A DNA stretch of 64,000 bases from positions 31,777,378 through 31,841,377 of the forward strand of contig OX421506.1 in assembly GCA_949126835.1 (NCBI GenBank). The letters are read 5' to 3'. The position numbers and the translations under genes were made by a program. Positions 12,385 to 23,190 of the stretch are shown here, one piece after another (position 1 is the first letter of the stretch; each line of letters starts with the position of its first letter). The notes beneath the pieces are model-generated. The model saw only the letters and a list, made by a program, of their open reading frames with translations. It was not told the DNA's origin and did no database searches. Source of the stretch: Anisus vortex. Taxonomy: Eukaryota; Mollusca; Gastropoda; Planorbidae.

Positions 12385-12386
12385 GG

Positions 12387-13700
12387 TGTGGCGTGCTGGT
12401 CTACGATTCTGTCACCGAGCCTGCAATTAGCCTAGGCTATCAGTGCAGACTTAGTGGATAACTCAGCAGGTACACAGGGTGATGGGGAGGGGTGATTTAG
12501 GCAGGTTTTCTAGGTGGTATGTGGTCCCGAAGTGCAGATGATTCCTAGGTGATTCTAAGACAAATTTATATCCAGGTTTCGTTTTGGCTCGTTAATACGT
12601 AGGTTGAGTTAAACTGTTGACTAATTGACACTGTCACTGGACGTCACACAAACAGGTATTCTATCAATCGATAAGCAAGGCGTATTGTAACAACGAATAT
12701 TTTATTCACGTGAAAGTCCGTATTCAATCATTGATGACATGAGCACATAATTCATACAATCCAAATACAAGTGATAAAGAGTGTACATTTAATCATAGGC
12801 TTAAACTATATGTAGCAGATAGTCCTAACAAGGACTCTACAACAGACTATAGCACCGCTTGGTGCTATTGGAGCTCGGGGCATCCAACCCTCGAGACTCC
12901 TTAAGCCAGACTGACCTAAAAGTAACTTACATTACATGTTAAACAACAAGTTAGGTTGCAACTCCCCACGTGATTGTAATGAGGGGGGAGGGGCAAGGGT
13001 AAGATTGACCCGTAGATAGCGTATCCGATTGGTCAACATGTCTCTTCAATTCAACATTCGATTGATTGGCATGTGAAAATAAGTACCAAACGGTAGTGGG
13101 GAGGGGTGCGGGGGGGGGAAGACGCGGCGGTAGGGAAACTTCAAAGGCCCTGTGTTGTTGGTCAGAGTTTTCTCTCTTGTCCGTCGGGGTCCTGCATCAA
13201 AGATTCCAAGTTCCCTATTCTCTGACCAGGGGAAGAACCGTCATTGAGATGTGAATTTCCTGTGATCTGGTCGAAGAGACTGTGGGGTGGGGGGGGGGGA
13301 TTAGCTTGGTTGCGTCAGGTATGACCCTGGCCTTGTTCCGAAGGCGTGGGGCGGGGAGGGGGAGGAACACACACGTGCTACAACATTAATAATATACATG
13401 AATGGGAACTAATATCAATGACTAATCGTATAACAATAAGTAATATACTGATAAGCATGCAGAACGTATACATATATGTAAATAAAATTCAATGCAAAGC
13501 TAAATACTTTAATGTTAAATAATATATGAGATAGAAAGGAAAGACACATTCTTACTCCAATCAGACATTCAATAGTGGCATTTAATGTCAGTGGTTTGTA
13601 CGTACAGATGATATATGATTATAGTATCTTATAAGAGCGGATTACATCTAAGACCTTTCTTAGTTGAGTGTGACGTTAATCTTCTCCCCAAAACGCCACA
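12387..13700 (-). repeat. 5' LTR (element orientation) of the non-coding element
   Basis: This is the partner of 8927-10240, the same length and identical as far as I could compare by eye. In element orientation it is upstream of the primer site and would carry the promoter, but I cannot pin a TATA box. Confidence 0.95.
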
Positions 13701-15950
13701 CGGTTGAATGATAGCGTCTAACTGTGTACTGCTTTATATGAATATATCTTCTCTTCCCACTGCCCATCCTTTTTTTTAAAGTTTTTTAATTTTACCTCCG
13801 CTTTATTATTTTGATGGACTGTTAGCTCTTGTAATATATTATATATTATGTCAGATGCAGGACCGAGTTAGATTTGAGAAGCTCGATCTGGAAACGTTCA
13901 TCAAACCGTATGCCGTCCAAGTCAAGTAAAGATACTTCCTGGATGTAGCCTATATGTTAATATAGCTCGCATTATAATCATTTTAAAAAACAACAATTTT
14001 TGTGGGGTTATAATAGCTGTAAATGTTTAAATCTTACTATTAATAACAACATACAGAAAGTTTGAGTTTAGTTATCTACCTTAATAATTGCAACCCGGAC
14101 AGGGTGTTAGAAGAAAGGAAAATAATCTATGATATAATAGAAACTAATTTATTAACCGAAAATTCTCATCCTTACAGTAATTAAAAGCAAACAAACACAC
14201 ACCTGTAAATCGAGCAAGTTTGAAATGAATCGTAGTGATATGATAAAATCGCCGTATCGCGCGCCTCATACACATTTGCATCTCTTTAATTGACCTCCGT
14301 TGAAGGTTTTGCCATGGCGACCGGACTCAAGTGTGACTGATAAAGACAGGTTGAGATATGACTTTGTGTAAAACAAACATACAAACAAAAGTGGAAATAG
14401 TAACAAAGTTAGCCTTGCAGGTTGGGCTAGGGAACATAGATGCGTCTTCTATTGTAGGTTCTATTTTTGGACATTTGCACACCATGTCCGTTTTGTTCAT
14501 GCGCACCAAAATGTAATAAAATAAGACATGCACACACATACACAAAAGCATGCAACATCTGAGCTTGCTTGTAGTATTAATGCTTTGATACCGTACTGTT
14601 TGGGGAGATTGATCGTTACGTCGTATATTGAGACGCATAATATATACGTAGGGCAGACGTTGTCATGGTTACGTGGTTACGTTGTTGCTAAACATAAGAA
14701 AACCATAACAGAAGACAACAGAGATGAGTGTTCGTATAACCAATATATTATAATAGATTGCAACGGTAAAAATGACAATAAAAAAACGGCATATACGGCA
14801 AATTTGAAAGCGCGAAGAAAATGTTATAAATTATTTCTGTATTACGTTAATCAAATTTGATTCAGTAGATCTTTCAGTGAATAGAGTGACGGGAGATTGT
14901 GGGTTCTATAAACAAAAAACAATTTGACATTAATTCTATTTTTAAAAAAACATTGGATAAATAAATCATATTGATCCATAATAAATTGCAAAATGAACGT
15001 TTAATCTCTAGCTCGTTTTAAAAGGGAAACTCTTATAAATATTTATAGTGTCATCAATTTCAGCCTTATCGATTGGAGACGATCTGATGTCTCCTGCGGT
15101 TTCGAGGATAGAGCTTGAAAAAAGTGTTTAAAAATTTAACCGATAATTTTTTATACATTTATTTTTGTAATCAAATGAATTTTGATCCTCGCCACAACGC
15201 TCGGGATATGTACAGGCAGGGGAAGACGACTCGTGAAAAAGCAACTTTGATAGTTTCATAAGAATTAAACGAGTCGCTTTCGAGGCATGGCGAGTTTCAC
15301 TTGATTTCAAAACTGGCGATTGTACTCATGGACACGCTTATAGCGAACCGCAGTGGATATTGACCCCGGAAGGGTGGGCCTCATTAGTACTACTATATAG
15401 AAAATAGAAATGTGCATTCCGCCTCCCCTTCCCAAATAATATGTGTTGTTGATGCGATATTGGTATTGATGTATTGTTATTTTGCGCCAAATTCTTTTCT
15501 TTTTTTTTTTGGTGGGGGGGGGGGGGGTGCTCGTCCTCATTACTTACACCCCGGGGGGAATCAGCACAAACGTTTTAAAATGCCAGTGTTATTTTAATGT
15601 TATGCTGTTTGGTGTTATTGTTTTATTATGGGACAAAAGGTTTGTTGTGTAACAAGGCATTAGGACATGAATTTATAGCTCAGAGCAACAGATCCGTCTG
15701 GAGGAAAGGGGGGGGGAGGTGGAGGGCAATATGGAAAGGTCATGTGACAGTTTGGAAACGATGTGGGAGGGCCGGGTAGATGTTTGGGGAAAGGGGAGGG
15801 GGAGGAGAGAGAATGGCATTGTGCAATTACAATCAGTAATAAATAAAAAAGAACGGATCGCCAGCGTTTGACGGGTGTTAAATTGAAAAAAAATGAGAAC
15901 AACCACACTCACTTACAGAAAGGCGAACACATACTACATAAACACACACA
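13701..15950. other. unassigned non-coding DNA
   Basis: After the CGGTT duplication the sequence is mostly A+T-rich. A T-run/G-run composite is at 15501-15527 and a purine-rich G tract at 15700-15815. Opposing frames around 14327-14860 show no family signature. No gene is seen. Confidence 0.5.
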
Positions 15951-15951
15951 C

Positions 15952-16230
15952 TAGAGAGAGAGAAAGAGAAATAGAGAGAGAGAGAGAAAGAGAAATAGAG
16001 AGAGAGAGAGAGAGAAAGGGAGACTTTAAAAGAAGTGGAGGAAACTGAAAATGGGCATAAGGTAAGGAATGAGCGGAGAGAACGATAGGAAGAATGGAGA
16101 AGTAAAGGCCGAGACTATGAGAGGTATAAATGTAATAGAGAGAAAGAGAGAAGGTGAAATAGGAGGGGATTAAACAGAGATGGTCAAAGAGGAACAGCAA
16201 CGGAAGTCAGCGAGAGAGAGAGAGAGTGTA
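15952..16230. repeat. GA-rich microsatellite region
   Basis: Perfect and interrupted GAGA runs (15952-16020, 16130-16150, 16210-16227) are joined by purine-rich sequence. Confidence 0.85.
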
Positions 16231-16400
16231 TGTGGGGGATGTTGTAAAATAAGCACTTTAATGGTTCATTTTTCTATTTTTAAAAAAAAATCTTACAATT
16301 TTATTTGAAATAGCAGTAACAGTATAACAGCAACAACATCATGTTATTGTTAAGGGCCTAGTTTCTGATACGGATACCTTTAAATCGTGAGTCCCAAAAG

Positions 16401-16584
16401 CAGGGGTCTGCAACCTTTTGATAATGAAGTATGATGTTTAACTCTTTCAGCTTGACAACAGCCTAAAAGTTATCCTGTTCTAGTTTTCAGTTTATTGTGT
16501 AACTTGTAGAAGTGATTTAATTTCTTTTTTTTTTTTGGGGGGGGGGGGGGGGATCTTATGTGTGCCGTTGGTTGTCGATCCCTG
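16401..16584. mobile_element. hAT-type MITE, degenerate
   Basis: It starts CAGGGGTCTGCAACC and ends GGTTGTCGATCCCTG, the inverted end pair of the copy at 3119. It contains the phrase CCTAAAAGTTATCC like its relatives. A T12G16 composite sits inside. The 8 bp flanks match poorly, so the target duplication is not confirmed. Confidence 0.6.
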
Positions 16585-17235
16585 TCTTAAAAAACATTGT
16601 GTCCTAAACGCTGTGTCAGAAACCATTCTCCTGAAAGGGTTTTTGAAACCTTGTGTCCGAAACCTATCTGGACGATGGTCAGCCCAAGTAACGCGATAAA
16701 CAGAAACACGGGTTGACCTAAGTGTGTCCATACGCACGCGTGAATTACAGAGAGACACACACAAACGAGGAAAACATTTCGCTGCCCTGTGAGTCAAAGT
16801 GAGTATTATGTGAATGTGTGAAGATGGGGTGTGTGTGATGGTGTGTGTGTGTGGGGGGCGGGCTAGCGTAGCCTAGTAGAGCCTCAACCGTGCGTAACAT
16901 GTGGCCCGTGTCGTGAAGAGCCAGATGTGTTATCTACCCCCCTGCTGTCACATGCTGTCTGTGCAAACACTTGCTGAAGTCGACTACACACATGGTTTGG
17001 GGCCATAGGAATAGATATATACAATTATATTTCTACAAGCTAAATTGCCCGGCGTTGCCAGGGGGAAATAAAACAGGCTTGTATAAGCTACAGATACAAA
17101 TTTTATAAACTACAATGAACAGAAAGCTAAATCTAAATATATCTAAATATAATAATAATAATAAAAATTATATTTTGTACTGAAGACTATTTTAGGAATG
17201 TAATTTGAATTTTTAAAAAAATGTAGATAATAAAG
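16585..17235. other. unassigned non-coding DNA
   Basis: A GT-rich tract lies near 16810-16855. The sequence from 17085 on is A+T-rich. No gene is seen. Confidence 0.5.
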
Positions 17236-17310
17236 GTGTCGACTAACTGGAGAATCGAACCCGGGTCCGATGGCAGTCCGGTACGTTAACTCCTTAGCTA
17301 GCGTAGACAC
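17236..17310 (-). pseudogene. tRNA pseudogene or tRNA-like SINE head
   Basis: The minus strand gives a 75-base tRNA-sized unit. Acceptor arms GTGTCTA and TCGACAC pair at 6 of 7 positions. Box A (TAGCTAAGGAG) fits TRGYNNARNNG and box B (GGTTCGATTC) fits the pol III consensus. A T7 run (17212-17219 in the plus-strand A run) lies about 17 bases downstream as a possible terminator. The anticodon arm CCGGACTGCCATCGG looks like a Gly(GCC)-type arm with two bases missing, which argues against a working tRNA. Confidence 0.5.
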
Positions 17311-17377
17311 ATGTCGTAAGTGAAATACGTATACGCCGATGGTATGTCTGTCTGATTGAGATTTGAGAGTCCGGCTG

Positions 17378-17700
17378 GTCCTGCGATTAGTTCACCGCAC
17401 TATCAACCGACACGTCGCGGGTACTACCCCTGCCTCCGACCGATCCCTGCCGCCCTGCAGGAGTTTTGGGCCTGGTGGACGTAATAATCTTCTACATAGA
17501 AGGAACGTCTGTAATTTTAATAAGGATTTCACCCTCGAAGCATGTTTCGCACACACGATTCGCGTTGAAAGTGCACCATCCAAAGCTCACCTTGTGCCTG
17601 TAGTTAATGGTTGTGTCTCGCATACGCCACCACCCAGAACTGACTCACTGCAAACATCTTGACCTGTACCGCCATCTCGTCTTTCTCATAACCATTCATT
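17378..17700 (+). mobile_element. tRNA-derived SINE, family C (candidate)
   Basis: The segment reads like a tRNA head (GTTCACCGCACTATCAACCG, then CGCGGGTACTACCCC as a decayed B box), followed by a body that includes GGCCTGGTGGACGTAATAAT and GGAACGTCTGTAATTTTAAT. The end is A+T-rich near 17715. Only one copy is in the window, so the family call rests on structure alone. Open frames on both strands across it are probably incidental. Confidence 0.4.
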
Positions 17701-17710
17701 TCAATGTATT

Positions 17711-20264
17711 CTGTCTGCAATTAAAATAACACAAATCTAAATGGCTACATTAAATCCCGTCATAAAATATATATTTTTAACAATTTATTTAGTTAATTAA
17801 AAGTTATTAACATTTATATAGGCCAGTGAGGAAAATAATCCGCCATTTTGACTGTCTTAAATGTCCTACATTGTTTTTTTTTAAGCAGTAAAGAATTTCG
17901 CAAATATATCAAGCTTGCCTTTTTGTTATATTATCGACGTTACTTTAATAACACGTATCATCTTTCATTGATAAAAGAAAAAAGTAATAACATTTTTTTT
18001 AAACAATATCAAGAGAAGTTAATATGATTCACTACTATATGAAACTGGGGGAGGGTGGGAGGGGGTTTTAGACGCAGAAAAGGAAATGTGATGGCATTGT
18101 TGAATACTGAAGGAGGAATGGGAGATGTGGAGGAGAGGCTCGCGTGAAGATAAGAGGTAAGAAGACCAAGTGCTGTGAATAATAAAAATATAGTCTACCA
18201 ATAAAACAAGAAGATTTGAAGACTTTGGGAGTTCCAGCATTAAGGCGGGGAGGGAGAGAAGAAAAGGAGAAAGAAAAAAAACAACATAAGTACGGAGGAG
18301 AGATAAGAGGTAGGAACAAATCAACCGCGCCGACGGATCTCTCTCCCCCATCCCCGCGCCCCTTTTGCGCGCCACTTAAAACAACTCTTCCCTGGAGCGT
18401 CCTATCAATCTCAAAAGGGGAAGGGGGCGCCACAAAACTTAATAGTGCGCCCTACATTTGGCGTGGCACCCTTTTTCTGCTTCTTCTCCCCACACCCCGA
18501 CGTATCCGATTCCCCCCCCCCCCAGTGCACAATCATGATACAGTGACGTCAAAGAAATAAATAATAAAGGGAGACAATGCACACCAGAAAATATTCTCTT
18601 GACCTTGAGCATAACCTTGAATATAATGGCCACGTGGAAGAAAAGTGCTGAGGATTAGAAAGGGTGGTTTAGTACATTATGGAGTGTGTGTGTGTGTGGG
18701 GGGGGGGGGGTCGTAGTAAAAAATATGAAGTGGGGCGCAAAGTGGGCGCTGGTGTGTCGTAGACTTTACTGTGTCGTAAACTGACACTAAGTCTAAAAGA
18801 GGGGAGGCGGAGAGAGAGAGAGAGAGAGACACCAGAAAGTATAAGTGGAAGATTGTAAAGTTTTTGTCTTCAACGGTTGACCCCCCCCCCCCCCACACCC
18901 TCCCTCCCCTTCTCCCGGGGTGCCGAGCTCGTTGAAAACAAAATTGGCATAGCTGCATCCTAAGGAGCCCTTTCATGGAGTGCGTGACGTCATTTGGCGG
19001 CTGTACCAGGTCCAGTGACGTCATTGGCGAGCCAGCATTTTACTATATAACAAAAAACAATAAAACCAGCACGCAGACAAATTACAAATTGCAATGCTAT
19101 TAGCCCATCCCTGCAACCTTTTCACATGCTCTTAAATGAATTAATTTATCTCACCATTCGCCTACCACCCACCCACGCACGCATACACCCACCCCCACAC
19201 TTTTGCGTAGCCACCAAAAAACAGAATATGTATGGGAAAATAAGAATAAACAACTATAGAACTACGAGGGAGTAAGGTTTCTGGTGCGTTCATCGTAAAC
19301 AACAGACAGATACCACATACACACACAGCACGTGTGCAAACGCAACCTAAACACACACAAACACACACGTAAACGAGTATATTCTCGTCACGAGAATTGT
19401 GTTGGGAGCGGAAGAGCGGTGCGCTATGACGTCATTGATAACTTTCTGACAATAGTCTGAACGTTCCGGGCAATTACAACCTGTAAACAAAACACACAAA
19501 AAATGACAGTTATTTCTGGGGAGGGTGGGATACATGTAACGGTTTTAGAGAAAAGAGGAGGGGGGGGGGAGAGAAAGAATACGTACTCAACAGCCCATTT
19601 TTCGCTTTCTGTCCATCTCTCTCTTCTCTCTCTCTCTTCTCTCTCTCTTCTCTCTCTCTCTATCCCTATCGTCATTTCGCTGACCTTTTCTGTCTCCCCA
19701 CCCTCGCGCAGCGCTCACGTCTGGATGAAGAGCAGAAAAGTCCCCAGGACATTGTTTTAATGGAGGATGCATGATAGGATAGTGCGCGGGAAGAAGGGGT
19801 GGGGGTGGTGGGAGGGAGGGGGGGGAGGAAGGTTTAAAAACAAAAGGTTTTTCTATGTGGGTGGGTCCTAAACCCACCCAAAGCGCACCAATAAAAGAAG
19901 AACTGAAAATCGTTCTTACGATCACGGCACTCTTGTCTTTTTATTTTTTTTTTTTATTTTTATATCTTGATACTAGTTTTTTTAGTAGTATTGGGCGGGG
20001 AGGATGATATAATCTTTATTTCTATACTGGACACAGTTTATTTGTATGTTTTTTTTTTAAATAATTTGTTTACCGGAAAGGGGGTATAATTTACTGATGT
20101 GTGCCGTGGTCCCAGAGTGAAAAGGTCAATTTATTAATATGGGCCTCTGAACGGGAAGTCTATTAGGTGCTTGCAATTGAATGCATTACCATAATACATA
20201 ACTTGGCTACGGTTGTTAAGGGCGGGAGGAACACGCATCATATGTGAGCGCGAGATGAAGATTG
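17711..20264. other. unassigned non-coding DNA with simple repeats
   Basis: It holds GT plus G runs (18684-18711), a GA run (18810-18830), a C run (18882-18895), CA tracts (19318-19372), a TC tract on the plus strand (19617-19662) and a G-rich patch (19795-19830). Long frames here follow these biased tracts. No gene is seen. Confidence 0.55.
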
Positions 20265-20382
20265 ATAGAAAGAGAGAGAGAGAGATAGATAGAGATAGAG
20301 AGAGAGAGAGAGAGAGATAGAAGGATATATAGATAGATAGAGATAGATATAGACTGATAGATAGAGTTAGAAAGATAGATAG
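20265..20382. repeat. GAGA/GATA microsatellite, left part, split by an LTR element
   Basis: GAGA and GATA units run up to the LTR and resume at 26743. The array was the target of the 6.4 kb element. Confidence 0.9.
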
Positions 20383-21009
20383 TGTTATGGACCTCTATAT
20401 GATTGACTATTATTACGACTCGTTAAATCGGATTCAATGAATATAGTTGTATCTTTATTAGAAGTCTCTAGATTCTGCTAATCTGTAGCCCAAGCTAGGG
20501 GTTCCTTGACTGACAGGTCTATGCAGCAATGTAGTTATATTCGTGATAATTATCTTCAACACCTTTCTCAACAATGATAGATCAAACAACTCCAGTTGTT
20601 GAATAAACAATTTTATTTAAATTGTAGACTCAATATAAACGATCAATAAACTTTATCAACTGATGGCAACATAAGTATCAATAAAATGGCATTATATGTA
20701 CATGTATGAATATAGCGACTTCACTCTACAAACGTTTAAACTGAACTAACTTTAAGGAGGTCGGGACTTTACAAAGAAAACGATCATCGAAGATTCTACA
20801 GGGTCTTAATACGCATTTTAACCTCTTTCTCTATAGAATACTACGATCCAGAATTATCCTCCAATTTCCACGGGATTTGAACGAATTATTTTATTTAAAC
20901 TGCCCTCAGGGCATAAAGGTCAAACCTTGGTCGCTTTGGACTCTGATACGCACTTGTTAAGAGGTCAATGCCTTACTACGTCATTCATTTATGACCGAGA
21001 TTCGTAACA
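20383..21009 (-). repeat. 3' LTR of the non-autonomous element
   Basis: It is 627 bp, matching 26116-26742 by eye. An AATAAA on the minus strand (20454-20459) lies near its 3' end and could act in polyadenylation. Confidence 0.95.
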
Positions 21010-21022
21010 TCCCCCCCCTTCT
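21010..21022 (-). promoter_or_regulatory. polypurine tract of the non-autonomous element
   Basis: The minus strand reads AGAAGGGGGGGGA directly before the LTR start TGTTACG, in the place and form expected for plus-strand priming. Confidence 0.85.
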
Positions 21023-23190
21023 AAAGCTTTATAATTATTTCCTTTACATTTTAACCATACGAAAAATGTTAATTTTAAGGAATAATTATAAAAGAAAATA
21101 TTCCGGGAATAACAATACAGTTCAATTGGCGATCCCAATAATTCAATCGAACTGATAACAATAACATAATAATATATGCAATATAAATTCATCTTATCAA
21201 ATGGCTTAACTATAGTCATTCAATCATTCAATTTTTAATTCAAAACAATGGACAATTAAATTGTTTATCTAAATCTTGTATACAAGAAAAATACATAATC
21301 ATTCTTAATAGATATAATATAATACAAGTTAATAACTTCTATTACATTGAACATTCCACTGTAATAAAAACTCTCTCGTCCATTTAATTATAAACTAATA
21401 TCTTTTACATTTGTAATCAAACAACAAAAGAAAAAATCACTCAATGTCTATGCAGACACGACTTATTTTTTCATAAGGAGAAAAAAAACCAACGCTCTTG
21501 ATGAAAAAAATACTACTAGACCTGACCTAATTACACGTTACAAAAATTATTGCTCGTGTAGACAGTATTTTTTTTTTTTACATGCTGGTAGGCTGACTAA
21601 CACATTAGACAACTGTCTGTGACGCGACCCAAAAATTGAGGTCAATTCCGCACTCTCTCTCTCTATTCCTCTTTTTTTTCTCTCTCATTCCCAATTGATT
21701 CTAACAATATTGACATCGCTATGCAAATTTCTACCTCATCACAGCCGAGGTCAAATAAAATTGCTACGCGATTAAATAGTTATCGTATTAAATGAGCATT
21801 CTTTAACATCTATCATCTCAAAATCAAATTCATTTATTATTATTTTGAGAACATTAAACATAGTCTGTTCACGAATTAAAATAGTTTATAGCAAAAATCA
21901 TTAAAAATATTTCAATCTTTCATTTTACCATGACCTTTCGACGTCATTATTTTCTTTTTTTTAAAGAGTTCACATCGTAGCAGGTTAAATTGAAACATTC
22001 AGACAATCATGGATTTACTTAAACAAATTTGGTTAATTTACTTAATTAACTATCAATTAAAACAAGTTATATTATCTTCATACAATCTTAGTACTACACA
22101 GTAAGTACTTATTTTCTTTAGATTACATTAAATACAATATTATTGAAGTAGAAAAGAGTTAAGCATAGGCTACTATTAATTTTTTTTTTCATAGCGAAAT
22201 CAATGTAACAATTTATGTACAAAACAAACTGCTGGTTTGACTGGTGTGGTAAAACATTTCATTTCCAATCTTTTCAGTGGTGTACATTGCTCTTTTCCAT
22301 TTTCCATAAAGGTTTTATTCCTTATTCATAGATTCTCCTGTTACTTTCACAGTGTTCAGGTCTACCCAATCTTTTGATTGTCAGTACAATTCATTCAATC
22401 TATTTTAACTAATACAGAAAAAATATAGATTAGTTTTACAATCTTGACATGAAATCCTTAATTAATCATACATTAGTTGAACATTGGTATGTCAACATTA
22501 TAAATTTTCAACCATGAAATTCTCAATCATTCTGGTTTACAGTGTCAAATCAGTGGCACATCCTAAATTTTTACAACATAAGGATTACAAAGTTTTATTA
22601 GTTTCTACTTTTGGTCTGCTTTTCATGTAACAGTATCCTAAAAGTGAAAAATCATATATAATACATTTCTTGGAATTCTTGTTAGTCATAGTTCTGCCTT
22701 GCTGCAACTATTTTTACCCTACATTATCATACATTCAATGATAATATTACAAATGAATAAATTCACATAGAAGAAATTTGCATACTGACTCAGTGCAATT
22801 ATTTCAACAACAGTACATGATAAAATAAATTTCCATAGTACAATCATAAACATTTCTCAATACTTTAGTGATAGAAAAATTCTCTTTTCTTAAAACCATT
22901 TACATCTTTTTCAATCAAATTATCCTCTCTGCCAAATGTTTCAATTATCATTTCCAGAGATTCTCAAACACATCTTATAATCAGTCCACATTTATAATGT
23001 CCTCTGATTTAGAAACCAATTCTGCGGATAAAACTGATCTTTTTCTCTTATAGCAATTATTTTAAATGCTCAACATAACAAGTTTGTTTAGAAATATCAC
23101 ACTATAATGATATTTACTCTAACAATACTTTTACTCATTCCTTTTTCACCACAAGTAAGGGATTTAGTTTTAAAATAGTAAGTTTGGTAA
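21023..23190 (-). other. A+T-rich non-coding interior of the non-autonomous element
   Basis: About 2.2 kb lies between the ORF stop and the polypurine tract. I searched by eye for minus-strand RT signs (YLDD or YADD, TDHNPL) and saw none. The short frames on either strand show no family signature. It may be spacer, a captured host segment or a decayed pol or env region. Confidence 0.6.

Larger units (their letters stand above)
8927..13700 (-). mobile_element. complete non-coding LTR retrotransposon (LARD-like)
   Basis: Two direct 1314 bp LTRs at constant offset 3460 enclose a 2146 bp interior. Each LTR begins TGTGGCGT and ends ACGCCACA, a perfect 8 bp inverted pair. The element is flanked by a 5 bp target duplication, CGGTT (8922-8926 and 13701-13705). 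A tRNA-Pro-like primer site beside the right LTR and a purine-rich tract beside the left LTR set the minus orientation. No frame in the interior resembles gag or pol, so it must rely on proteins from another element. LTRs that look identical by eye imply recent insertion. Non-coding elements of this size are usually called LARDs. Confidence 0.93.
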
